From NCBI GenBank assembly GCA_030589175.1, contig JAUUWJ010000005.1, forward strand, positions 1-16,557: a DNA stretch of 16,557 nt, written 5' to 3'. This document shows, in pieces, positions 1 through 7,308 of the stretch. Made by a program: the position numbers and the translations under genes. Positions within the stretch are counted from its first letter, which is position 1. Every line of letters starts with the position of its first letter. A model generated the notes under the pieces. That model worked only from the letters and a program-made list of their open reading frames with translations, had not been told where the DNA came from and searched no databases. The DNA is from Actinomycetes bacterium. GTDB taxonomy: Bacteria > Actinomycetota > Aquicultoria > SURF-47 > JAUUWJ01.

Positions 1-792
1 AAGGCAAAAGGGTACAACACCTGCAGTGTTACGGCTTGTGCTTCAGCCAATAATTCAATCGGTGAAGCGTACGAAGCAATAAAAAGAGGCCAAGCAAAAG
101 CCATGATCGCCGGAGGTAGCGAAGCAGCAGTAACTCCTCTAGCACTAGCCGGATTTTGCTCTATGAAAGCTTTAGCGACAAAATTTAACGATGAACCTCA
201 GAAAGCCAGCCGACCTTTTGACTCTGAAAGAGACGGCTTCGTTATGAGTGATGGAGCCGGTGTACTTATTTTGGAAGAGCTAGAACATGCTAGTCAAAGA
301 GGAGCAAAAATCTACGCCGAAATCGCTGGCTATGGAGCAACAGCCGATGCTTATCATATAACAGCGCCAGACCCTAGCGCAGAGTCTCCGGCAATAGCAA
401 TGAAGCAGGCACTTGCAGAAAACGATGTCAATCCCGATGAAGTAGACTACATAAATGCTCACGGAACTTCAACTCTTTTTAATGATCAAATAGAAACCAA
501 AGCAATTAAAAAAGTATTTGGAAAGAGAGCTTATAAAATTCCGATAAGCTCAAGCAAATCAATGACTGGCCATCTATTAGGCGCAGCAGGGGCAATTGAG
601 GCTATAGTGTGTGCGCTGGCCATCGATAGAGGCAAAGTACCGCCTACAATTAACTATGAAAATCCAGATCCGAATTGTGACCTTGATTACGTTCCAAACA
701 AGGCAAGAGTTGTAAAAGTAAAAACGGCTTTGTCAAACTCTCTAGGTTTTGGCGGTCATAACGCGGTTCTGGCTTTTAAAAAATACACATGA
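1..792 (+). CDS. fabF: 3-oxoacyl-[acyl-carrier-protein] synthase II, 3' part
   Basis: Elongating ketosynthase of cytoplasmic type II fatty-acid synthesis; it condenses malonyl-ACP with acyl-ACP. The reading frame is open from base 1, so the gene begins outside the window. The nucleophile is seen as TACASA (Cys at codon 13, bases 37-39), and the two catalytic histidines as NAHGTST (His at 460-462) and [12 protein letters not shown] (His at 571-573). Cys-His spacings of 141 and 178 residues match the E. coli FabF spacings of 140 and 177 closely. The C-terminal thiolase-fold signature [12 protein letters not shown] precedes the stop. About 150 N-terminal residues are missing. The stop overlaps the rnc start (ATGA), implying translational coupling. 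FabF rather than FabB or FabH is inferred from the residue pattern and from the fab-rnc context. Confidence 0.95.
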   Translation, partial: KAKGYNTCSVTACASANNSIGEAYEAIKRGQAKAMIAGGSEAAVTPLALAGFCSMKALATKFNDEPQKASRPFDSERDGFVMSDGAGVLILEELEHASQRGAKIYAEIAGYGATADAYHITAPDPSAESPAIAMKQALAENDVNPDEVDYINAHGTSTLFNDQIETKAIKKVFGKRAYKIPISSSKSMTGHLLGAAGAIEAIVCALAIDRGKVPPTINYENPDPNCDLDYVPNKARVVKVKTALSNSLGFGGHNAVLAFKKYT

Positions 793-1502
793 GAAATAAA
801 TTCAAGAAATCCATAGAACGAGCTGAAAAAAAACTAAGAATAACCTTTACTAACAAAGACCTATTATTAAATTCTCTCACTCACACATCTTATCTAGCGG
901 AAAAAAAAGAAGGGCTCATAACCAACGAGCGACTAGAATTCTTGGGCGATTCTGTTTTAGGCGTTATTATCACTAAAGAACTGTACGACAGATTTCCTGA
1001 TTTTACCGAAGGCGATCTTGCTAAACTGAGAGCTAATATTGTGAATTCAGAAACACTTGCTGGTGTAGCCAAAATATTAGATTTAGGCCCTGAAATCATT
1101 ATGGGAAGAGGGACAGTACAGTCTGGCGGCAGGAGCACGGTTTCTATCCTGGAAAATGTTTTTGAAGCAATAATCGGTGCTCTTTTTCTCGATAAAGGAT
1201 TGCCTGAAACAAAAATATTTATTCTAAACAACTTTGACGAAATTATTAACAAAAAGAGCAAATTAAAAGACTATTCAGATGCTAAAACCGCGTTTCAAGA
1301 AAAGGCGGTAGAGCTAATTGGGAAAAGACCTATCTACCAAATTATCGAAGAAAGAGGACCTTTCCACGACAGAATATTTGTTTCCCAAGTAAAAATCGAC
1401 GATAAAGTTTATGGAACAGGAGAAGGTAAAAGCAAAAAGAAAGCGGAGCAACAAGCGGCCCTCGAAGCAATAAAAAAACTAAAAGCTAAAAATGAAAAGT
1501 GA
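789..1502 (+). CDS. rnc: Ribonuclease III
   Basis: Double-strand-specific endoribonuclease that processes rRNA precursors and structured mRNAs. The 237 residues have the family layout: catalytic RNase III domain at about 5-150 with signature [10 protein letters not shown] (46-55, metal ligands E50 and D54), a second metal-site segment [11 protein letters not shown] with E126, and a C-terminal dsRNA-binding domain at about 160-232 ending in [17 protein letters not shown]. The position matching E. coli D114 is Asn123. To my knowledge Asn also occurs there in other bacterial homologues, so activity is expected. The ATG start overlaps the fabF stop by 4 nt, and it gives a normal N-terminus. The fabF-rnc-smc order is common in Gram-positive-type genomes. 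Confidence 0.96.
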   Translation: MRNKFKKSIERAEKKLRITFTNKDLLLNSLTHTSYLAEKKEGLITNERLEFLGDSVLGVIITKELYDRFPDFTEGDLAKLRANIVNSETLAGVAKILDLGPEIIMGRGTVQSGGRSTVSILENVFEAIIGALFLDKGLPETKIFILNNFDEIINKKSKLKDYSDAKTAFQEKAVELIGKRPIYQIIEERGPFHDRIFVSQVKIDDKVYGTGEGKSKKKAEQQAALEAIKKLKAKNEK

Positions 1503-1503
1503 A

Positions 1504-1531
1504 ATTAGTTATTAGTTATTGGTTGTTGGTT
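1504..1531. repeat. Degenerate 7-nt tandem repeat
   Basis: Four consecutive 7-nt units begin two bases after the rnc stop codon: ATTAGTT twice, then ATTGGTT, then GTTGGTT. A similar heptad-like run follows khpA at 9188-9222, and an inverse-complement-like stretch lies at about 1664-1678. The origin is unknown. Confidence 0.6.
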
Positions 1532-1681
1532 GGTAAAAAACCGATTTTATACTACAACCTCATCAGTTATCAGTTTCAAACAATTTTAGATTCATTATTT
1601 TTTCTTTGAGCTTATTCATTAGGCAATCATTTCCTATTTTTTCTTATTATCAGTTTAATTCCAACAACTAACAACGACCCG

Positions 1682-1720
1682 CCTGCCTACACGCTAACGA
1701 CCGTTAGGCTAGCGGGCAGG
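1682..1720. repeat. GC-rich imperfect palindrome
   Basis: CCTGCC (1682-1687) is complementary to GGCAGG (1715-1720), and CTAAC (1694-1698) to GTTAG (1703-1707) around a GACC loop. The element is far richer in GC than the surrounding spacer. It resembles the small palindromic intergenic repeats scattered in many bacterial genomes. No T-run follows, so a terminator role is not supported. Confidence 0.55.
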
Positions 1721-1746
1721 AGTTCGAACAACGATATCCATTAATG

Positions 1747-1776
1747 TTACCAACAGCTTGTATGTTATGATAGAAT
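1747..1776 (+). promoter_or_regulatory. Candidate sigma-70-type promoter for smc
   Basis: A -35-like TTACCA (1747-1752) is followed, after 18 nt, by a -10-like TAGAAT (1771-1776). The smc start lies about 50 nt downstream. This is a motif match only. Confidence 0.4.
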
Positions 1777-1828
1777 TTACTTAAAATATACACAATATAA
1801 AGTATACAGCATAAACTGGCGGTAGTAA

Positions 1829-4800
1829 TTGTACTTAAGATCAATATCAATAAAAGGTTTTAAATCTTTTGCAAAAAAAGTAGAACTGAACTTCGATCCA
1901 GGAATCATCATGATTGTCGGGCCAAATGGTAGCGGCAAATCAAACATAACCGATGCAATTCAATGGGTCTTGGGAGAACAAAGCCCAAGCGCGCTAAGAG
2001 GCGGTTCTATGAAAGATGTAATTTTTGCCGGCAGCCTCAATCAAAAACCCCGATCTCTTGCTGAAGTTTCATTAACTCTGGATAACAGCAATAAAAAAAT
2101 AAATCTTGATTTTTCTGAAATAACGATTACTAGAAAGCTTACCAAAGACGGTGATAATTTATATTTCATAAATTCTACTCCCTGTCGTCTTCTTGATATT
2201 TATGAGCTACTGCACGATACGCAATTGGGCCGTCAAGCACATTCAATAATTGGCCAAGGCAAGATTGAAGAGATTATTAGCTCTAAGCCAGATGAAAAAA
2301 GAATGTTACTAGAGGAAGCGGCAGGCGTTTTGAAACATAAAAAAAGAAAAGAAAGATCTCTGAGAAGATTAATATCCACTAGTGACAACCTAAACAGAGC
2401 CAAAGATATTTTAAGAGAAGTTAATAAACAGATTAAACCCCTTAAGCATCAGGTAGGCAAGGCAAAAACGAAAAAAGACCTCCAAAAAGAGCTTGAGGAA
2501 CTAGAAATAGCTCTACTGGTAAATAAAATATCCGGTGTAAAAAGCCGATGGGAAAATATTAATGAAAAGGAAACTTTGGCAAAAAAACGTCTCTCTCCTC
2601 TAAGAGATGGTCTCAAAATATTGAGCATAGACATTGAACATCTTGAAGATGAAAACGCTAATAAAGCAAAATATTTAGCTCAAAAACAAAATGCAAAAGA
2701 ACGACTACAAAGCGCTTATAACGGATTTAAAACCGTTTTCTCTCTGGCTCAGCAAAAAGAGCTGACTCTTAGCAACAATATTGAAGAGTTAGCAGAACAA
2801 TTTAAGAGCTTTGAGAGCCGACTAAACATCAAAACCGCTCAAGAACTAAATACAAAAAAACAGCTTGAAGACGTAAAAACAAACATTAATAGAAACTTAA
2901 AAGCAATTGCCTCCAAGAGAAAAGAAAGTGAGAGCCTTGTTCCTAAATACTCAGACCTAGAAAATCAAAAACAAGAAAAAACTAAAAAGCTGGAAGAGCT
3001 TGACAGTAAAATAAAGTCTATAGAATCCAAGAAACTTGGCAATGAGAATGATATTACTTTTCTCAAAAAACAAATTGAAAAACAGAGAAATGAGATTGAA
3101 AAACTTATTTTAGATGTTAGCAAAAAAACTATAGATGCAAACACCTTAGAAGAAAAACTATCCAACCAAAGAAATAACATCATAGAAGAACAGAAAGCTT
3201 TATCACAACTAACAGAGGACAACGAAAAACAGATACAAAAACAAAGCGACAATGAAAAACTTTTAGCAGGAGCACTTTCTAAAAAAACCAAAATTAAAAG
3301 CAATCTTGAATTCCTTGAAAACCTAGGAAAAAAATTAAGCCTTAAAGATATATTCAAAAACAGCAACACTCAAATTAGTACTCAATTGTTAGCCAAAAAT
3401 CTGCATGTTAAAAACAAATATGTAAAAGCCATTGAAGCATACCTTGGAAGCTTAGCCCAAGGTCTGCTGGTCGCAAACTTAAATGATGCAAAAGAAGCCC
3501 TTAGATTTGCTAAAGAAAGCAATCAAAATATATCTACAATTATCATGCAAGAGCGAGAAGAAAAAAGTTTCTTTTTAGATAATGTTTTTAAAAGAAAAAT
3601 ACCAACGGGGATAAAACATCTATTTAGCAAGGTAAAAATAACAGATAGCCTTGATGGCATTCCAAAAAGTGCCAATGATATTACCTATATAACCTTGAGT
3701 GGTGAGGTATATTACAAAGGTACTCTAAGAGCCGACTATTCTAAAAACAAAAAAAGCTTGCTTAGTATAAATAAAGAGATAAGGGAAGATAAAAAAGATC
3801 TTTCGATTATTAACTCAGAAATCGAAAGCCTTAACAGCGAAAAAGACTTGCTGATAAATTCAATCAGCAAAATTAATTCAAACATTTATGAAAAAAGGAA
3901 ATCTATCAACAAAGCTAAAGAACTTTGTGCGGGCACACAGGCAGAGTTAAAGTTTTTAAGCCAAATCAAAGATAAAACAAAACAACTCAAAGAAGACAAA
4001 GAAAAGTCCATTTCAGCAACGACTATTAAGATTAAACAACTCGAAATGGAACAAAATGATATAGAAGATCAATTAATTGTTCTCACTAAGGAAAAAATCG
4101 AAAGTTCCAAAGAATTTGATGCAATAAAAGAAGAATTGGAAGAATCTTTGAAAATTAAGCATAGTTTTAGCTTGGCATTAACAGAATTAAACTACGCCGC
4201 TAAAAATCTAAATCAAAATCAATTATCACTGGAAAAACAACGTAAAGAACAAAATAATGAAAATGTAGAATTAAATAAACAAAAAAGATATTGCCTTAAA
4301 AAGATGGCAAATTCAGAAAAATATCACTCTGATATTTCAAAATTTATACCTATCTTAAAAAAACTTTTAGATATAAGTCTTGAAATTTCAAACAAGCAAA
4401 AGCAGGTAGTTTTATCAGACAAATTTATTGATAAATTAAAAGCTCTAAGAGAAAAGCAGAGAAATTTAGTTCAAGAAACAAAGCAGATCGAAGAACAAAA
4501 TCACAAACAAGAAATCGATAAAAGTGCCTTAAAATCAAAGCTTGATGAACTCACTGATAGAATCATTCAAGATCATGCAACGTCAGTTGAAGAAGCAATA
4601 AACAAATACGGGTCATTGGAAGCAGACAAAAATAGAATTCAAGAAATCAAAGACGTTTTAGAGAAGATTGGACCTGTTAATGATGTGGCCGAGGAACAAT
4701 TTCATACGCTAAAAGAACGTCGAGAATTCATGGAAAAACAAATAGAAGATTTATACAAAAGCAAGGTAAGCATTAATAAGATAATCCGAGCTATTGATAA

Positions 4801-5305
4801 AAAAATGAAAGATAAAATGTTAAGCGCTTTTGAAGCTGTGAGCGCTAATTTCAAAGAAATATACGCAAAGCTTTTTCCGGGAGGTCACGCCGAACTAATA
4901 TTAACCGGAGATAATATATTCGATTCAGGCCTAGAAGTAAAAGCACAACCTTATGGCAAAAAGCTAAAAAAAGCGTCTTTGTTGTCAGGAGGGGAAACCG
5001 CTCTCACCGCTTTAGCTCTATTGTTTGCAGTTTATCATACAAGCCCAAGCCCATTTTACGTGCTTGATGAAGTCGAAGCTGCTCTGGACGATATAAACTT
5101 GCAGCGATTTATACATTTATTAAAAGAAATGAAAAGGGAAACTCAATTCATAGTCATCACCCACCAGCGCAGAACTATGGAAGTTGCTGATTGTATATAT
5201 GGAGTTACCATGCAAGCAGATGGTGTTTCAAAAGTTATTTCTCAAAATATTACCGATTCAATTGAAGATAAATCTATTGCAGAGCCTAAAATTAGCATAA
5301 GCTAA
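1829..5305 (+). CDS. smc: Chromosome segregation ATPase SMC
   Basis: SMC forms a DNA-entrapping dimer with ScpA/ScpB that compacts and segregates the chromosome. The 1158 residues are a normal length. Seen in order: N-terminal ATPase half with Walker A GPNGSGKS (31-38) and the segment GRQAHSIIGQGKIEEI; a long Lys/Glu/Gln-rich coiled coil (about 165-490); a hinge (about 495-640); the returning coil (about 655-990); the C-terminal half with signature LSGGE (1052-1056); and Walker B with D1080 and E1081. The start is TTG at 1829: MYLRSISIKGFKSFAKK matches the family N-terminus, and no better start exists. No strong ribosome binding site is visible. The hinge end reads LSGEVYYKGTLRADYSK, without the usual glycine-rich motif (GGxxTGG-like). 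ftsY follows, the common order. Confidence 0.95.
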   Translation: MYLRSISIKGFKSFAKKVELNFDPGIIMIVGPNGSGKSNITDAIQWVLGEQSPSALRGGSMKDVIFAGSLNQKPRSLAEVSLTLDNSNKKINLDFSEITITRKLTKDGDNLYFINSTPCRLLDIYELLHDTQLGRQAHSIIGQGKIEEIISSKPDEKRMLLEEAAGVLKHKKRKERSLRRLISTSDNLNRAKDILREVNKQIKPLKHQVGKAKTKKDLQKELEELEIALLVNKISGVKSRWENINEKETLAKKRLSPLRDGLKILSIDIEHLEDENANKAKYLAQKQNAKERLQSAYNGFKTVFSLAQQKELTLSNNIEELAEQFKSFESRLNIKTAQELNTKKQLEDVKTNINRNLKAIASKRKESESLVPKYSDLENQKQEKTKKLEELDSKIKSIESKKLGNENDITFLKKQIEKQRNEIEKLILDVSKKTIDANTLEEKLSNQRNNIIEEQKALSQLTEDNEKQIQKQSDNEKLLAGALSKKTKIKSNLEFLENLGKKLSLKDIFKNSNTQISTQLLAKNLHVKNKYVKAIEAYLGSLAQGLLVANLNDAKEALRFAKESNQNISTIIMQEREEKSFFLDNVFKRKIPTGIKHLFSKVKITDSLDGIPKSANDITYITLSGEVYYKGTLRADYSKNKKSLLSINKEIREDKKDLSIINSEIESLNSEKDLLINSISKINSNIYEKRKSINKAKELCAGTQAELKFLSQIKDKTKQLKEDKEKSISATTIKIKQLEMEQNDIEDQLIVLTKEKIESSKEFDAIKEELEESLKIKHSFSLALTELNYAAKNLNQNQLSLEKQRKEQNNENVELNKQKRYCLKKMANSEKYHSDISKFIPILKKLLDISLEISNKQKQVVLSDKFIDKLKALREKQRNLVQETKQIEEQNHKQEIDKSALKSKLDELTDRIIQDHATSVEEAINKYGSLEADKNRIQEIKDVLEKIGPVNDVAEEQFHTLKERREFMEKQIEDLYKSKVSINKIIRAIDKKMKDKMLSAFEAVSANFKEIYAKLFPGGHAELILTGDNIFDSGLEVKAQPYGKKLKKASLLSGGETALTALALLFAVYHTSPSPFYVLDEVEAALDDINLQRFIHLLKEMKRETQFIVITHQRRTMEVADCIYGVTMQADGVSKVISQNITDSIEDKSIAEPKISIS

Positions 5306-5308
5306 TCC

Positions 5309-5331
5309 GAGGGTTCGGGGTTTCGGGGACC
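5309..5331. repeat. G-rich end of the smc-ftsY spacer
   Basis: A run beginning with GAGGGT and containing two GGGG blocks lies just after the smc stop. It is roughly inverse to the C-rich repeat at the other end of the spacer, which ends in ACCCTC. The two could be imperfect terminal inverted repeats of a small inserted element. A weak hairpin, ATTAGC-ATAA-GCTAAT, spans the smc stop at 5291-5306 but has no T-run. Confidence 0.45.
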
Positions 5332-5380
5332 GGATAAAAAGAATTTTTAAAAGATCTTGTGAAAAATAATTATCGATTAT

Positions 5381-5408
5381 TTGTATTTAATAAAAACAGG
5401 TTTATGAT
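5381..5408 (+). promoter_or_regulatory. Candidate sigma-70-type promoter for ftsY
   Basis: TTGTAT (5381-5386), a 16-nt spacer and TATGAT (5403-5408). The predicted transcript would carry a roughly 70-nt leader made largely of the C-rich repeat. Motif match only. Confidence 0.4.
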
Positions 5409-5441
5409 GCTATCGTATAGTTACAACCAAAAAATATAATG

Positions 5442-5478
5442 TTTACCCTTTACCTGATACCCCATACCCTTTACCCTC
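5442..5478. repeat. Degenerate C-rich 6-8-nt tandem repeat directly before ftsY
   Basis: Five units of the kind TTTACCC / ATACCCC run from 5442 to 5476 and stop a few bases before the ftsY ATG. The stretch leaves no purine-rich ribosome binding site. The last bases (ACCCTC, 5473-5478) complement GAGGGT at 5309-5314. Confidence 0.6.
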
Positions 5479-5483
5479 AATAA

Positions 5484-6395
5484 ATGGTGGCTATATTTAA
5501 ACGGCTTAAGAAAGGCTTGAGTAAAAGCCGAACAAATATTACGGAAAAAATAACAACTGCCATAAAACGCTCTCCAAAACTTGACGAAGTGTTTTGGGAG
5601 GACCTTGAAGAAGCACTTATATCTTCAGATGTAGGCTTTGAAGCAACAGTAGAGATTGTCGATAAATTAAGAGCTGATGCTAAAAAACAACGCCTAAAAG
5701 AAAGCGCTGATATACAATCTCTTCTGATTGAAAACATTTCAGAAATTCTCAGCGTAGGGAAGTCAAAGATATTAAAAGACGATAAGCAAATTATTATCGT
5801 ATTCGGTGTTAACGGGACAGGAAAAACAACAACAATCGCCAAGCTTTATAATTTGGCAAAATCCAAGGGCAAAGAAAGTATTTTAGCAGCAGCTGACACT
5901 TTTAGAGCTGCCGCTATCGAGCAATTGGAGATATGGGCAAATAGATTGTCCGCAAAGATTGTCAAGCATGAAAGGGGAAGCGACCCGGCAGCAGTTGTCT
6001 ACGATAGTATAAAAGCAGCAGATGCAAGAAACTCGGATTATGTAATTGCAGATACTGCCGGCAGGCTTCACACTCAGGCAAATTTAATGGATGAGCTCAA
6101 AAAAATAAAAAGAGTAGCAACTGAGAAAGCTGGTGACTACACCGTAAAAACCCTTCTTGTTTTAGACGCAAATACTGGCCAAAATGCTTTAGTCCAAACC
6201 AAGCTATTTAACGAAGCTCTGGGCGTTGATGAGATTGCCCTAACCAAGATGGACGGTACTGCAAAAGGCGGAATAGTAATAGCAATCGCCAAAGAATTTA
6301 GGATTCCGATATCTTTCATCGGTATAGGGGAAGGAATAGACGATATCGAAGAGTTTGACCCTAAAAGCTTTTCAGAAGCACTCTTCCAAACATAA
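5484..6395 (+). CDS. ftsY: Signal recognition particle receptor GTPase FtsY
   Basis: FtsY is the membrane-associated SRP receptor. It docks Ffh-ribosome complexes and hands nascent membrane proteins to the Sec translocon. The 303 residues form an NG domain only: helical N domain (about 1-90), P-loop GVNGTGKT (108-115), ADTFRAAAIEQL, G3 DTAGR (190-194), G4 TKMD (254-257) and DGTAKGG. The long acidic A domain of enterobacterial FtsY is absent, as is usual in Gram-positive-type bacteria. The ATG start gives MVAIFKRLKKGLSKSR, a typical amphipathic basic FtsY N-terminus, but a C-rich repeat sits directly upstream and no Shine-Dalgarno sequence is visible. Ffh is told apart by its M domain, which is missing here. 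Confidence 0.96.
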   Translation: MVAIFKRLKKGLSKSRTNITEKITTAIKRSPKLDEVFWEDLEEALISSDVGFEATVEIVDKLRADAKKQRLKESADIQSLLIENISEILSVGKSKILKDDKQIIIVFGVNGTGKTTTIAKLYNLAKSKGKESILAAADTFRAAAIEQLEIWANRLSAKIVKHERGSDPAAVVYDSIKAADARNSDYVIADTAGRLHTQANLMDELKKIKRVATEKAGDYTVKTLLVLDANTGQNALVQTKLFNEALGVDEIALTKMDGTAKGGIVIAIAKEFRIPISFIGIGEGIDDIEEFDPKSFSEALFQT

Positions 6396-6459
6396 GCTTT
6401 CTTATTAGGCAAAAATGTGACTTCACACAATCCTTTGAACTACATATTAAGAGGTTGGC

Positions 6460-6488
6460 TTGACAAATACCACTAACAGTGGTATAAA
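6460..6488 (+). promoter_or_regulatory. Near-consensus sigma-70 promoter of the basic membrane protein gene
   Basis: A perfect -35 TTGACA (6460-6465), a 17-nt spacer and TATAAA (6483-6488) make this the best promoter match in the window. The start of transcription would be about 6495, giving a leader of about 30 nt to the ATG at 6526. This argues that the TTG at 6460, which opens a longer reading frame, is the -35 box and not a start codon. Confidence 0.8.
6467..6485. promoter_or_regulatory. 19-bp perfect dyad between -35 and -10 (operator candidate)
   Basis: ATACCACTAACAGTGGTAT: two perfectly complementary 8-nt arms around AAC. It fills the promoter spacer and overlaps the first bases of the -10 box, the classical position for a repressor operator. 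Its core CACTNNNAGTG recurs at 15543-15553 in the blaI promoter region. The regulator is not identified by the sequence. Confidence 0.65.
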
Positions 6489-6525
6489 TATATTAGACAA
6501 TAATTTACAGAACAAGGTCGCAGCA

Positions 6526-7044
6526 ATGAACAAGGCATTTAAGAAAATAATAATAAAATGGATCATCTTAGAAGCAATAATAAGCTTGATGGTTCTTTCT
6601 TTAACTCCTTTCTTATTCGGTTCAATAAAGCCTTTCAAAGTAAATAGCAGAAATAAAAAAGCTGTTTCTATCACTAAAGCTAAAGGCAGAGTCACATTAG
6701 CAGTGAAGAAAGCAACTCGCAAATCAGCAAAGAAAGCCAAACTAAGAAGAAGATCTCGTAAAAATAGACTAAGAAAAAGAGCAAGAAAAAATAAAAAGAG
6801 AAAAAGAATAGCTAAAAGCAGGAAGAAAGGTGTAATTAGAAGAATGGGAAGGTCTTTCTACATGCAAGGCACTCATTACCTGGAAGTTAACGGAAAAAAA
6901 GTTGCTCTCTTGAAAAGCAAGAAAATAAAATTAGACAAGTATATTGGAAGAAGAGTATTAGTTTCGGGTTCAGCTAAGAAATCCGTTGAAAGCCCGAAGA
7001 TTAAAATTATAAGCGTATCTGCCATTAAACGCCTCAAGAAATAA
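6526..7044 (+). CDS. Unrecognised single-pass membrane protein with polybasic linker and OB-like C-terminus
   Basis: I do not recognise this as a named family. From ATG 6526 it has 172 residues. A hydrophobic segment at about 8-33 (IIIKWIILEAIISLMVLSLTPFLFG) is followed by a linker in which 30 of 49 residues (61-109) are Lys or Arg and none is acidic. The C-terminal part (110-172), with HYLEVNGKKVALLKSKKIKLDKYIGRRVLVSG, looks like a short OB-fold strand pattern with the familiar 'L-KS-(K)-L-KY-G--V-V-G' spacing. The charge distribution favours a cytoplasmic C-terminus. The start at 6526 has AAGG 8 nt upstream and lies behind a strong promoter; a TTG at 6460 would add 22 residues but coincides with the -35 box. 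It sits between the two SRP GTPase genes, where ylxM is found in many Gram-positive-type genomes. Function unknown. Confidence 0.75.
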   Translation: MNKAFKKIIIKWIILEAIISLMVLSLTPFLFGSIKPFKVNSRNKKAVSITKAKGRVTLAVKKATRKSAKKAKLRRRSRKNRLRKRARKNKKRKRIAKSRKKGVIRRMGRSFYMQGTHYLEVNGKKVALLKSKKIKLDKYIGRRVLVSGSAKKSVESPKIKIISVSAIKRLKK

Positions 7045-7101
7045 AACATCATTATTGCTCTATAAGCTTTGCTCATCATAACATCTGAACATCTGGGACA
7101 G

Positions 7102-7258
7102 CCTAGAATATCTGTCACGCTACCTATTATTAAAAACTAGGTCGGTACTTTCTTGGAAAAATAAAAAGCGTTTTATGGCTTGAGCGGAACCGTCCTAGCT
7201 TAATATCGCAGGTTATTGCATCTAATATCTAGGACCAACCCGCTCTTCTTTTTGTCTT
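7102..7258 (+). promoter_or_regulatory. Attenuator-like leader region before ffh
   Basis: Four short complementary blocks alternate: CCTAG (7102-7106), CTAGG (7137-7141), CCTAG (7194-7198) and CTAGG (7229-7233). CTAGG-T-CGGT (7137-7146) can pair with ACCG-T-CCTAG (7189-7198). That pairing would exclude the long hairpin at 7182-7245, which is followed by a T-rich run. A small GACAG/CTGTC stem (about 7098-7115) lies upstream. No known riboswitch or T-box consensus is recognised, and no SRP RNA tetraloop motif is present. The region could equally be only a terminator of the preceding gene. Confidence 0.45.
7182..7258 (+). terminator. Two-part hairpin followed by T-rich run
   Basis: GAGCGG (7182-7187) pairs with CCGCTC (7240-7245) and GTCCTAG (7192-7198) with CTAGGAC (7229-7235), separated by a symmetric 4x4 internal loop; the terminal loop is 30 nt. 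TTCTTTTTGTCTT follows directly. It could end transcription of the basic membrane protein gene, or act conditionally before ffh. The long loop makes it unlike a textbook terminator. Confidence 0.5.
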
Positions 7259-7308
7259 CATCTTTAAACAATCAACTAAAGTGTTAAAATATATCGGGTG
7301 ATATTTAC

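Larger units (their letters stand above)
1503..1828. other. Gene-free spacer between rnc and smc
   Basis: These 326 bases hold no credible ORF on either strand. They contain a run of degenerate 7-nt repeats just after rnc, T-rich sequence, a CCAACAACTAACAAC segment (about 1664-1678) roughly inverse to the first repeat run, a GC-rich imperfect palindrome (1682-1720) and a candidate promoter for smc. mutM, which lies between rnc and smc in some Gram-positive-type genomes, is absent. Confidence 0.7.

Noticed and set aside
890..1261. Minus-strand ORF opposite rnc, and similar minus-strand frames opposite smc, ftsY, ffh, comM and dprA
   Set aside because: They mirror strongly conserved genes on the + strand, show no recognisable motifs, and have low-complexity composition expected of antisense shadows.
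2380..2390. CACTAGTG palindrome inside smc as a further operator
   Set aside because: It lacks the 3-nt spacing of the two promoter dyads and lies within a conserved coding region.
1829..5305. CRISPR array or prophage
   Set aside because: No regularly spaced identical repeats, integrase, transposase or phage structural genes were seen here or elsewhere in the window.
6460..6525. TTG start giving a 194-residue version of the basic membrane protein
   Set aside because: The TTG coincides with a perfect -35 box, and the next 19 bp form an operator-like dyad with a -10 box. ATG 6526 with AAGG upstream fits better.
7182..7245. T-box or known riboswitch before ffh
   Set aside because: Apart from a short GGAACCG resemblance there is no T-box consensus or specifier stem, and ffh is not an amino-acid-related gene.
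7045..7308. SRP (4.5S) RNA gene next to ffh
   Set aside because: The conserved GGAAG-type tetraloop and its flanking domain IV sequence are not present anywhere in the spacer.
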